64,000 nt of DNA from Brevipalpus yothersi (taxonomy: Eukaryota > Arthropoda > Arachnida > Trombidiformes > Tenuipalpidae): contig QZCP01000064.1 in NCBI GenBank assembly GCA_003956705.1, positions 62,001 through 126,000 on the forward strand, in the 5' to 3' direction. Both the position numbers and the translations under genes were made by a program. Under the pieces are notes generated by a model that had not been told where the DNA came from, searched no databases, and saw only the letters and a list, made by a program, of their open reading frames with translations. Position 1 is the stretch's first letter; each line of letters starts with the position of its first letter. Shown here piece by piece: positions 1 through 9,469 of the stretch.

Positions 1-1
1 A

Positions 2-955
2 TTGAAAACGATGAAATTGAAGGTGGAACGAGGCACCAATTATTCCTCGTTCTGGAGAGAGTTGCCAACGAATCATTGCTCAATTTGCTACCAAACGGGA
101 CATGACAGGGAGCAGTGCTCTAACTGTGGTTGGTGCTGTGAAGCTGGACACGTAAAGTGGAGTTGTCCGAAGCAAGCGAGACATCGAAGAGCCATGGTTG
201 GAGCTATTGCAAATTCTATTTCATGGAATGAACAAAAAATGTGGAAACGAGATCTTCTCGGGGGGTTTAAGGTCACGCCATGGTGGCATCAACCTGGCCG
301 AATATTCTATGAATGGGTACGAAAGATGAAACCGATTGGACCAGAAGGAGAAAAGAAACTGACTTTCGCTGTTGACACCGCAGGAGCCGGTTTGAATGTC
401 CATGTGTCTGGTTGGGTCAATGGTACATTTGGAGTACAAACCATCTACTTCGACACAGCCCGTGTTGATCCATGCGAAGTGAAAACATGTACGCCAATCT
501 CAGGTGTCCAAGAACAGGAGTTAGTGAGAGGAAGTGAATCCTCCAAAATCAGAGAGAATTTATTCAGAATTATCAGAGGTAGGCGAGTATTGGTTAATGG
601 TGGATGGGATTTTGCTAACCTCGGAATAAGTAATGAACACTTACGAGAAGCAAGAGTTGAATTGATCGATACTGCGAATCTATTTGCGAGTACAGAGATT
701 GGACAAATAGCCCTGGAAATTCATGATCAGTTTTGGTTCCGGGGAAATAAACTGAGAAGATCTAGTTGGCATCACCCTGTGAATGGGCATTCACCCGAAA
801 GAGATAGCAGATTGACGTTGCTGATCTACAAGAGGTATTTGAGCATACAAGAAACCATGAATCGAAGGCCAACGGAAATGGAGATAAGAAGAGCTAAAGA
901 TCATCCTTATGACTTCCAAATTTGGTTGAGAGAACAAGAAAACCGTTTGCCCTGA
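2..955 (+). CDS. Zinc-knuckle protein with degenerate DEDDh exonuclease-like domain (5' end possibly outside window)
   Basis: Open from the window edge; the first ATG is at 11 and no upstream stop is visible, so the gene may begin outside the window. Seen (numbering from base 2): two CX2CX4HX4C zinc knuckles at residues 26-39 and 42-55, a basic stretch, then from about residue 120 a region laid out like the REX4/ISG20 family of 3'-5' exonucleases. FAVDTAG (D125) stands where Exo I reads D-x-E; TPISG (164-168), VLVNGGWD (D203) and LIDT (D223) follow; HSPERDS supplies H263 and D268 in the Exo III spacing. The Exo I glutamate is Ala127, so catalysis is doubtful while the fold seems kept. Known: family members trim RNA or DNA 3' ends, and zinc knuckles bind single-stranded nucleic acid. 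Inference: a nucleic-acid-binding, possibly non-catalytic exonuclease relative. No intron is evident. A domesticated transposon protein is an alternative. Confidence 0.5.
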   Translation: MKTMKLKVERGTNYSSFWRELPTNHCSICYQTGHDREQCSNCGWCCEAGHVKWSCPKQARHRRAMVGAIANSISWNEQKMWKRDLLGGFKVTPWWHQPGRIFYEWVRKMKPIGPEGEKKLTFAVDTAGAGLNVHVSGWVNGTFGVQTIYFDTARVDPCEVKTCTPISGVQEQELVRGSESSKIRENLFRIIRGRRVLVNGGWDFANLGISNEHLREARVELIDTANLFASTEIGQIALEIHDQFWFRGNKLRRSSWHHPVNGHSPERDSRLTLLIYKRYLSIQETMNRRPTEMEIRRAKDHPYDFQIWLREQENRLP

Positions 956-1831
956 ATGTTTAGAAGTTGCTGGGGTTCTAAAGAGAGATTTCACATGCAT
1001 ATTATTATAAACTTGTATTAGCATATTATTATGTCCGTAGTGTTATCAGTGTGTTTGAAAATTCAATACATCAGCATGTGGTGCAATCACATATTTAATG
1101 ATATATATGACTTATGAGATGATGTTTTAAATTTACCTTAATGTAATAGTATTGTATTCTATGGTCTTAATATTAATTGTAATCATATAATGGGAAAGAG
1201 ACTTCCCATCTTGGACTGGGTGAAGTGCAACCGAGATAGTTGCATGATATCGATTGGCAGAATCATGTATAGCGAGAGCCGAAAATCGATATTCTGAAGC
1301 TTATATATAAAAATCAATAATTTCAAGGTCTCCCCTGGGTTGGGAGCAATGAGAGTAAGCTAGTATTGAATGAATAAAAGTCAGTATGTTGACAGTATTA
1401 AAAGAATGTAGATGAAATTTTTGGAAGTGGAATTGAGGGTGTGGTTCTTCGCCCAGTTGGTTCAAAATTTTGGACTTTGGACCTGGAATTGATTTCCACA
1501 CAACTCTAACTTAATTCGTTCCTGTGAACGAAAAATAACCTAACAAACTAAAGATGATAGACTGAATAACCAATAAAAATCGGACAGCATAACGGGACGA
1601 TATAAGCTAAAATTAGATAGGGGTTCACCCAGGCCGCCTTTATGCGGAGATTCTTCGCTGCATCTTCTGATACAGGCAACTCCTATGGAGGCACCTTGCT
1701 CAAGAGTGACCATCGACTCTCCGGGAACCTAACAGGAAAGTAAACTGAAGACTGAGGCCTATCTCCCCAGTCTTGTCACAAAAAACAAATACAGCAAATG
1801 AACATCTGCTTTCATGCGTATGTATGTATGT

Positions 1832-1888
<57 letters not shown>
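1832..1888. repeat. (GA)n microsatellite
   Basis: A run of GA dinucleotides with one A interruption, seen directly. Confidence 0.95.
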
Positions 1889-1891
<3 letters not shown>

Positions 1892-2140
1892 AAAATCAAG
1901 AAAAGCGCTCGAAAGCACCGGCCGACAGATGGAGCTACACAGTAGCAGGTCGCGCCATCTAGATTTTTGAGAAAACTAGCCGGCATGGTCATTAGACCAT
2001 AGCAAGAATAAAAAAATCAAAACAATGGAGAAAATACGCACACATTTCGGCACCAGTCAATCACAGGCAGCGTATGTGAGGGTGGGTAGGCCTATCACAA
2101 AAAACGGCCAAGAAAAACCAAAAAAAGACCAATCAAGGCC

Positions 2141-2236
2141 CTAGAGAGAAAGAGAGAGAAAGTGGAAGAGAAACGGAAACATTGACCAACGGTCTTAACT
2201 GTTTGAGTTTCCTCTTCCGCTCTCTTTCTCTCTCAC
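2141..2236. repeat. Imperfect palindrome / long hairpin
   Basis: A purine-rich left arm (about 2141-2180) is largely complementary to the pyrimidine-rich right arm (about 2201-2236). The non-repetitive core GTGGAAGAGAAAC pairs with GTTTCCTCTTCCGC, and the centre carries the short palindrome GACCAACGGTC. It could be a small inverted-repeat element or a transcript hairpin. Confidence 0.5.
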
Positions 2237-2429
2237 TCGCCACCCACGCATGCTCTATTCGTTAGAGAGAATTTTTTTTATATAAGATACTCGGGACATT
2301 TCTGGTAATGGGTGAACTAAAAAAACTCTCAAACTGAAAGTCTTTTGACCTTCGGAAATAATCAGTCCATTTTTTACAATTCATTACAATGTAGAATCAA
2401 CTGGTACAATCGTGGAGAGGTGGTTTTTT

Positions 2430-3724
2430 TGTGAGCAGAAAGCATTTATATATTCTCATTCTCATCTCTGCCATTTTTCCCTTGATTTGTGCTCAACTTT
2501 AGTCAATTATTAGTTTTGAATGGGTCACTGACCAATGCCCCATCAGAGACACCATGTTACCGCTGTGGCCAGATTTCTCTCCTCCCTACCAATCTAATAT
2601 CAGGTATGGAACTTCTCATATAGGTGATGAAATCAATGCTCTGGTTATTTTCACTTCTACTCCTGATAATTTGGATAAGAGAAAACGAATTTAATTTGAA
2701 AAACTTGGCTTCCATCAGCTGAACACCTGAATATTGTGGTTATTTTTTCCATTGGTTCCTCAACGAGTAAATTGGAGTTGATAAGTAGAGAAAGTGAACA
2801 ATATAAAGATTTAATTCGATGGTCATTTCAAGATGAATGGCATAATCTGACTCTCAAATCTATTTGTTCTCTGGTTCAAAGAACATTGTTCTCATGCTAA
2901 GTTTTCAGTCAAAGCCGATGATGGTTCAATGATAGATACTAACAACCTTGTCTACTTCCTTCTAAAAATGGTTAATACTCGTTCGATATCTGGAAAACTT
3001 CTATCTAATAGAGATTCTTGCTTCAATTGGTGGAAATCAAGATACTGTTCACCAGTCAAAGACATTCGATACTGAATAATATTGAACATTATCCACCATA
3101 TTCTAGAGGTGGGCCCAACTCGCCTGATGGGTACCCAGGTACGTGTAGTCGTGTATTCCGCGACTAACCGGGTATCTTCGGGTATCACCCCAGTACCCGA
3201 GAAATTCCCGACCGGATAGGAGGGCGCCACTTTCAGCGCAAATTTATAATTGGTCAGAAGCGCCGTCTTCAGCAGGTCCCCCACCACTTGCTTTCCACTG
3301 CTGAATCCCATCGCTGTCAATGGTAATCTCAATACCTACCAGGTATCCGGGTAACAAACGGCCTATTGCCCATCAAATGGGTAGCGAGGTACTGGAGTTC
3401 ACCCGGGTACCCGGTATACCGGGGTGGTGGCACCCACATCTGCCATATCCTGCTGGTCAGACGTACATCATCACGAGAAAAGCCGCTCTCCTACTCAATG
3501 AGAAAATAAATTATATGGAAAATCTCAATTTATTCTTTTTAGAGGATATTTTCATGACACTCTTAGGGAAAGAGTTGAACATTAGTATCGTGGATAATCA
3601 GTCTGACTTCATATTTTGTGATGACTTAAACAATTGAAATTTTGAAGAAAAAATTATGCCTACAATTGTTGTTTACGATTTCTCACCTAAGCAGCTAGAT
3701 GCTATTTGGAAAACGATTAGATGA
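2430..3724 (+). pseudogene. Beta-1,3-galactosyltransferase-like (GT31) pseudogene interrupted by a MITE
   Basis: Read across frames, the plus strand gives ordered GT31 landmarks: a hydrophobic N-terminal anchor (about 2433-2490), ALVIFTSTPDNLDKRKRI (about 2636), ESEQYKDLIRWSFQDEWHNL (from about 2790), HCSHAKFSVKADDGSMI (the DxD-region equivalent, about 2908) and EHYPPY (about 3084). A 339-bp element intervenes; then come PAGQTYIITRKAALL, LEDIFMTLLGK and a C-terminal SPKQLDAIWKT ending at 3724. Family members are type II Golgi enzymes that transfer galactose or GlcNAc to glycans. This copy is dead: at least two frameshifts before the insertion, the insertion itself, and an in-frame TGA at 3635-3637. 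The third acidic residue of the metal motif is Gly (DDG). Removing the element plus one target copy restores the reading Y-P-P-Y-P-A-G-Q-T exactly, which supports both calls. Confidence 0.75.
3104..3442. mobile_element. hAT-type MITE, 339 bp, with 8-bp target duplication
   Basis: A GC-rich island in AT-rich DNA. Its left end starts TAGAGGTGGGCCCAAC; the right end read inward starts CAGATGTGGGTGCCAC, so the termini are imperfect inverted repeats of the hAT-like (C/T)AGA-GTGGG type. The flanks are CCATATTC (3096-3103) and CCATATCC (3443-3450), an 8-bp duplication with one mismatch, the length usual for hAT. Internally there are many copies of GGGTAYC/GGTAYCC in both orientations, resembling subterminal transposase-binding repeats. 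It has no coding capacity, so it would be non-autonomous. Confidence 0.7.
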
Positions 3725-4001
3725 ATCTTGATTCATAGATATGCTGAAACCATCCAAATACATACAAATAGTGATTTTACAACGGGATATAAACCTCATA
3801 TTCTGAGTGAACTCCCGAAGTTTTCACTATAGTGGCTTTGAATGAAGTTGGGACAAAAAACGAATCATTTCCATAGAGATTCAGATACGGAAATAGAAGT
3901 ACTTTTCTCCAGAAACAAATTTATGCATCAATATCTTAAGCAATAAGTTTGCCAAAACACATGAGTGTTATTCTGATAAAAAATTGAACAAAAGTAGTGC
4001 T
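3725..4001. other. Intergenic spacer
   Basis: AT-rich; no gene, repeat or signal recognised. Confidence 0.5.
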
Positions 4002-4560
4002 AAATCAAGTGTAAAACTGAAATAGGCTGGTAGCTGTCAGGTGCATTGAAAATTTTTGCATCACTGATCTTATCACTGCTATACCGGGAAAAATTTCAGC
4101 ATAGTTGGAAAAGTACTACAAAAAGTGAGCCCATCTATTCCAAACAGAAATCGAATTACTTGGCCAACGTCGACAGAGAAATCCGGACCCACGTTTAAAC
4201 TCTCTGAATTCCTCCTCAAACTCTCTGGTAAGATGGGTTGCCGATTCGACTTGTCCACCGGCAAAAGCTATCGTGATCCTTCGAGATGTTTTCAAGGGAC
4301 CATTTTTTAAATCAGTGAAGCTTATTGAGCCACAGCACTTACCTGTGGGCAATTTGCAGCTAGCCGCTACTCGACATATATCGTATGGTGGACATTTTCC
4401 AATTCTTCGCAATGCACCGTCAAACCAATCTCGACACACATATTGACATCGATTGACATCAAGTGCCCCTAGAAATTGGAGCACATGATCAATTGCCCAA
4501 GGGCGCTGCAAAACATGAATTTTTCGAATCTTTTCACATCATAGATTGAAATTTCGATCG
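4002..4560 (-). pseudogene. F-box gene copy, internally deleted and frameshifted
   Basis: Clear paralogue of the intact F-box gene at 10547-12149 on the same strand. It keeps the first exon (F-box, from the residues RPWAIDHVLQFLGALDV) and its donor ACAG|GTAAGT, then jumps from inside the intron into the last third of exon 2 (FTD..K..LK.SRRITIAFAG), having lost about 700 bp of exon 2. Because the deletion fuses intron to exon in frame, reading through the donor gives an open frame of about 130 codons (4116-4511). Downstream, a frameshift near 4175 moves the rest of the homology into another frame. The start ATG of the intact gene is ATT here. The 5' homology stops exactly where the (CT)n tract begins. 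Confidence 0.8.
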
Positions 4561-4563
4561 AAA

Positions 4564-4567
<4 letters not shown>

Positions 4568-4616
<49 letters not shown>

Positions 4617-4957
4617 NNNNNNNNNNNNNNNNNNNNNNNNNNNNNNNNNNNNNNNNNNNNNNNNNNNNNNNNNNNNNNNNNNNNNNNNNNNNNNNNNNNN
4701 NNNNNNNNNNNNNNNNNNNNNNNNNNNNNNNNNNNNNNNNNNNNNNNNNNNNNNNNNNNNNNNNNNNNNNNNNNNNNNNNNNNNNNNNNNNNNNNNNNNN
4801 NNNNNNNNNNNNNNNNNNNNNNNNNNNNNNNNNNNNNNNNNNNNNNNNNNNNNNNNNNNNNNNNNNNNNNNNNNNNNNNNNNNNNNNNNNNNNNNNNNNN
4901 NNNNNNNNNNNNNNNNNNNNNNNNNNNNNNNNNNNNNNNNNNNNNNNNNNNNNNNNN

Positions 4958-5019
<62 letters not shown>
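4568..5019. repeat. (CT)n microsatellite containing assembly gap (N 4617-4957)
   Basis: CT dinucleotides flank a 341-base run of N, so the true repeat length is unknown. It separates the F-box pseudogene from copy A of the segmental duplication. Open frames across it are artefacts. Confidence 0.95.
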
Positions 5020-5022
<3 letters not shown>

Positions 5023-7424
5023 GGTCATATACCCGATCTATTCCAACTGATTCGTCAGAATCGATGAGGCTAATTTGAGCGGAAAGTGAAATAAGGAGAC
5101 TTGATAAGCAAGTTTCATGCACATACATACACCTTTTCATGGTGATAGATTAGTAATGATAATGTACACAAGTGAATGAGAGAGAAGTTTATTGAGTTAC
5201 TATTGTTGATTGTCAATAAACACGAAAACTTATTTGGAGGCTTCAGTTTTTTTCTCTTCTCTCATCCAAAATATACAGTACGTGCTCAGATGAATATAAG
5301 ATACATGTATAAAAGCTACAATAAATCTGTTCTATCTATTTACAACAGTGGTTCAGGGGCAAAAAGGGGGGAATTTAGCATCAAATTAGCACCTCACGTG
5401 TTGGCATGAACGACAGCCTCTCATCATTAAAGTTACTACAGTTTTGAGATATTGACATTCAAATTAAACCATAAATTACTAGCATTAAGTGGGCTCGATC
5501 TGAAATTTGGCTCACGAATTCTTTTGATCACCATTATCAATTACATGTTGAAGTCTTGAGGTATTTGATGAATCTATCAGTTTATTAACCCTCATAATAC
5601 CGCTATTCGTCATAATTTCTGAACAAAAATCGAAATGAAACTCATTCAATATTGTCATGGCTCTTTAATTCTCAGATCACTGATTAACTTCCATAGTTCG
5701 AAGCAATTCCAAGATTTAATTTCAGATTGAGTTAAGCATAATTAATTTTCAAGCCCCAATGATGGGATGAATCTTACATGCACAACTTCAACTCTCAATC
5801 ATGAATCAATGAGCGATTTTCTCACACACATATCACTAAGATTGTTAAGATGTTAATCGATGATGTATCCAGGAGGATAGTAATGACCTGGCTACTTTAT
5901 GGTTTCACCGATAGGCACAATGTATTCTTCGACAGCCTTATCAATGAAGAAGACCTCATCACGATGAGTTTTATCTCTAAGGTCCCAACTACCGAGTTTT
6001 GCTCCACACTCGTGAGGACAAAGAATTTTTCTTCGTTCTTTATCTTGACATGGAATGACATCGAACCAATTAAAAGGTCGAGAAAAACTAGCACCCAAAC
6101 ATAATAAACCAGTGAGAAAGTAACCTTTTGGTTTCAACTTATTGGAAGCTGATGGATTCTCGACTTTTCTCACACCACTTTTCTCTACTAGAAATCCATA
6201 GCATTTTTTACATTTTAGTACAACACGAGGATTGTTGCTTTCCAAAACGTTGGACATTACAATTGACAAATAAAATTCTATCAAAACTATGATGAGATCT
6301 GTCAACGAAAAGAGTGAACAGTTTTGATTAGAATCAACTGTTGAAAATGAAATCTGGTCTGAAGTGCTACGAAAGGAATTTAAAGGGTGTCTGTGCTCAA
6401 CATTCCATCATCTCGATAATTTATCATGAAAAAATGCATTTTCTTATCAAATGGCGCGAAACTCGATAATTATACTGGAAAGTATACTCTTCATTAGAAT
6501 CTGAAGTTCAACTTGTGAGTCTAAAATCAGAATGACTCCTACTTTTGATGTGTATAAGATAAAAATTGCTGAAGGGTGGCCTAACATCTGAACACACTGA
6601 ATTGTCCAATTTCATGGCCAGCAGAGAAATGACATTAAATGATTCCATGAATGAGACCAATCTGAACTAAATTGTTATTCCTATTTGGAGAACTTTCCGA
6701 AAAAAGGATGAAAAATTAATGTCAAAGGGAAGCTCTTTGTGTCCGCGGCCATCGTCTAATCATCTACATAATATATCCGATATATTGAAGTTTCCCATCT
6801 TTCATCATGAACTCTAGAATTGATAGCTTTTTTATGTGAAATTTTAAAATCATAAAATGATCATTTCCTTTGATGGACAAATACATCCACACTTTGCAAA
6901 TGAACGCATTCGGTTGATTGGGTAAATCGCACTCACTACATGTCTAATCATATCAGAGATGAGATTATATTTGGTATGAAAAGAATTTTCAATCCATGAA
7001 TGGTTCATCATTATGATCGGATAAATTCAATATTCTCACACATTCAATAATCAACGGAAGAGGTCACTTTTACTCTTTTTATCTTTTTGCCTTCAACGTC
7101 CTGCTGATCTGGTTAGCTGTCAAGTCGATTCAAGTTATCAAAAGTAGATTTTGAGAATACAAGCGCATAAGAATAAGAAGAAAATGGAAAATTTGCACCC
7201 AACCCAGCATCAAGAATAAGAATAAAAAAAAATTTGATGGATAAGTGAGAAGCATTAGCATGAATGTACTGTGAAAGCTTCGAATGGGAATGAATCTCAA
7301 GAAATAGAGATAAGCTTCAAGTGAAAAGGAAGAGGAATAAAGTTTATGATTTTCAAAAAAAGTGATAACCAGCAAAGTGGAATTGAAATTTTTGTGCTTC
7401 AAAACCGATTTACAAACCAAAATA
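5019..7424. repeat. Segmental duplication, copy A
   Basis: Closely matches 51815-55143 in the same orientation. Matching begins right after a (CT)n tract in both copies (GATCTATTCCAACTGATTCG...) and ends after TTTACAAACCAAAATA. It carries one zinc-binding gene where copy B has two. Outside that gene it holds no recognisable coding sequence; open frames such as 7130-7456 lie in non-coding homologous DNA. Confidence 0.85.
5892..6257 (-). CDS. Small zinc-binding-domain protein, copy A (C-terminally truncated)
   Basis: ATG at 6257 (MSNVLE) matches the starts of the two intact paralogues at 52651-53061 and 53520-53930. The 121-residue product keeps the potential zinc ligands: CxxC near residue 16, a Cys near 53, and CPHECGAKLGSWD near 80. 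This layout (CxxC, a P-x-x-WF segment, then CPxxC-AKLGS) resembles the C-terminal zinc-binding domain of DUSP12 and the equivalent region of RNF180, here as a stand-alone protein without phosphatase or RING. A TAG replaces the TAT codon that follows ETIK in copy C, removing the C-terminal tail (PGxxYNPPGY type) that is still readable downstream to a stop near 5850. It may be decaying or a functional shorter variant. Function unknown. Confidence 0.5.
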   Translation of the reverse strand: MSNVLESNNPRVVLKCKKCYGFLVEKSGVRKVENPSASNKLKPKGYFLTGLLCLGASFSRPFNWFDVIPCQDKERRKILCPHECGAKLGSWDLRDKTHRDEVFFIDKAVEEYIVPIGETIK

Positions 7425-7966
7425 GTATATGTATTTCGAAAAAAGATCAGGTTCAATGAAACATGATATCATCGCTACAATAATGAATTATCGACATCTG
7501 CTAGGTGACTCTTATTTATTATTGACCAATTCCCAAATTCCCAAATTTTGAACATGGTCAAGTAGTTATGTTGGGAAGAATCCTCTTATAGTCAGTAACA
7601 CATTTTCTTCTCCTATCTCTCCTCTTGTTTCAGTCGCATCATTTCAACAATTTCAAGAAAGTGGAGTTCACAGAATCACCTCTAGTAGTGTGCTGAGGGT
7701 TCATCTCATATGAATAATTGAAGGACAGTTCACATGCGACTAAGAATGCTCCTGGAAACGAGTCTGATGTACAATGTAAAATGTACTGCTTCTGAATTAG
7801 TCAAACGCATGATTATGCTCTTTACTACCCAAATGAAGAGCCTTCAATTATCATTCAACGCCACTTGAAAGATGCAGAGAACGAACAAATTTAGTCAAAA
7901 ATTTCAATCACATGAGTCATGGATTAGTTTCATTTTTCCTTGAGCTTCTTTCAAATAATTTGATCA
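6258..7966. other. No gene seen
   Basis: Up to about 7424 this is the non-coding part of segmental copy A; 7425-7966 is AT-rich sequence downstream of the fucosyltransferase. No AATAAA was found close after the fucosyltransferase stop. Confidence 0.5.
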
Positions 7967-9127
7967 TTATATCATAAATCTATTTTTAGAATGCTTTGGC
8001 ACAATTTCCATCCAAGTTTTGCAATCTCCTTCAGTGAACCACCAATCACCTAGACTTTTAGTTTCATGTTGACATTTATAGTTAGGATCAGATAATTTAT
8101 CACACATTCTGCACCATGGATCGCCCCCACAATCATTTGAACTCTGAAATTTGGGGTCAGACTTCCATGCAAAGTAGGAATTATACCTCTTTTCATCATG
8201 CGATAGATGCGTCAGAAATTGAGCTAAACTTTTTGGTGAATCAAAATCCGTAACATCTATGTAAGAATTCGGTGGTAAGTATCGGGAGTAATTAGTGCCA
8301 CCCATAACCACAGGAACGATATCATTACCCAGCTTGTCTACAACTTTTTCCGTGAAGTAGTCTTTACAAATCGAATTTTCGAATGCCAAGTAGAAGAGAT
8401 AATTTTCGTTTATGAACTTTTTACAAGGAATCGCCATGTCGTTACAGCTTTTAAAACAAAGACCATATTTATCTACTGGGATGTATTTTTCAAGTTGTTC
8501 GACGTATTTCTCTCGATAACTATATGCATTACAATTACTAACCACCCATGCTACTGGTCGCTTGTTTTTGAGAGACACATAATGCGGTGTGTAGTTAGAT
8601 GGTATCATGTTATACTTGCATCCATAGAGCACTGGAAAATCTGAATCTTGTCTGTAAGTAGCTGAGCAATCAAAATATTGAGCGATTCTCCAGAAAAAAA
8701 AGTTACGCCGAGTGTATGATGGTGATTCTATCAGAAAAAACACCCATTTCTGATTCTTGTATTTTAACGGCAGATCATGAGCTCTTACGTCTCTCCAATG
8801 GAATAGGACTGTACTTGCATGAGGTAGATAGGATCGATCATATGTGATGAGACAAGAACATGCACTCCTATTACCGAACAAGTTTGGATCATAAATTGAC
8901 CAATCTTTGAAACCCCAAAATGGTGTCCAAATGAGTATAATTTTGGGCTGATGTTGAAGGTGAATAATGGGCTGCTGAGTTGTGTGAACTGATGTAAAAA
9001 TCATTAGATTGTCATCAGCATAATTAAGTAACACAATCAGAAGAAGAACGAAAATGGCTATAACAACGAATGCAAGACATTTACGCTTGCTCTTCCGTGT
9101 TTTATTGAAGAAATTTCTCATGACCAT
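7967..9127 (-). CDS. Alpha-1,3-fucosyltransferase (GT10), copy 1
   Basis: Single-exon gene of 386 residues, normal length for the family. It has a short basic cytoplasmic tail, a signal-anchor helix at about residues 19-35, a stem, and a GT10 catalytic domain. Landmarks: FDCSATYRQDSDFPVLYG (152-169), KRPVAWVVSNC (189-199) and the donor-binding signature FYLAFENSICKDYFTEK (245-261) followed by VPVVMGG (271-277); then NYSRYLPPNSYIDVTDF and paired cysteines near the C-terminus. Several N-x-S/T sites. Known: these type II Golgi enzymes transfer fucose from GDP-fucose to GlcNAc on N-glycans or other glycans; acceptor choice cannot be read here. ATG at 9127, with a second ATG two codons later. It pairs with dead ceramide-kinase exons upstream and is the paralogue of 12906-14051. 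Confidence 0.9.
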   Translation of the reverse strand: MVMRNFFNKTRKSKRKCLAFVVIAIFVLLLIVLLNYADDNLMIFTSVHTTQQPIIHLQHQPKIILIWTPFWGFKDWSIYDPNLFGNRSACSCLITYDRSYLPHASTVLFHWRDVRAHDLPLKYKNQKWVFFLIESPSYTRRNFFFWRIAQYFDCSATYRQDSDFPVLYGCKYNMIPSNYTPHYVSLKNKRPVAWVVSNCNAYSYREKYVEQLEKYIPVDKYGLCFKSCNDMAIPCKKFINENYLFYLAFENSICKDYFTEKVVDKLGNDIVPVVMGGTNYSRYLPPNSYIDVTDFDSPKSLAQFLTHLSHDEKRYNSYFAWKSDPKFQSSNDCGGDPWCRMCDKLSDPNYKCQHETKSLGDWWFTEGDCKTWMEIVPKHSKNRFMI

Positions 9128-9469
9128 GATTCATTTGGAAATACACTAAGTTTACACACGCGACGAGTTATTCCAATTGCTATCTGCGATAATCACACAA
9201 TGAATGTGGAATGATTCCTCTACGTCCTTTGGTCTAATGGGTCATGGAAGGGAAGAAAGAAGTGATGGGAAACGATTGAAAAGAATTTCACAAAATTGGA
9301 GCTGACCTGTTTTCTCGATTAAACTAAAGATAAGTTACAGAAAATGCATACCATGGCTACTATCTTCTGGGCAAATATGCGCACAATGTGGAGAAATCAA
9401 TGGGTCTTATGAGACTTCCAATGATATTTCCAAGCAATTAGTGATTCATTCAAACTGAGATAAAAAAGT
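9128..9469. other. Upstream region of fucosyltransferase copy 1
   Basis: Non-coding; recognisably homologous to 14052-14400 upstream of copy 2, so a promoter may have been duplicated with the gene. No individual element recognised. Confidence 0.5.

Larger units (their letters stand above)
956..2429. other. Intergenic, 1.5 kb
   Basis: No supported gene. It holds a (GA)n tract, an imperfect palindrome (listed separately) and a GC-richer patch around 1620-1735. On the minus strand that patch is open for about 60 codons behind an acceptor-like TTTCCTGTTAG, but no partner exon was found. Confidence 0.5.

Noticed and set aside
1548..1735. GC-richer minus-strand open stretch preceded by an acceptor-like TTTCCTGTTAG
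   Set aside because: No partner exon, start codon or recognisable family; may be chance.
4469..5140. Long open frames through the N/CT blocks (also 39796-40853)
   Set aside because: They consist of ER/LS dipeptide repeats from microsatellites plus undetermined bases, and are not genes.
7130..7456. 108-codon minus-strand ORF in segmental copy A
   Set aside because: The homologous part of copy B (54835-55020) is broken by indels, so the frame is not conserved.
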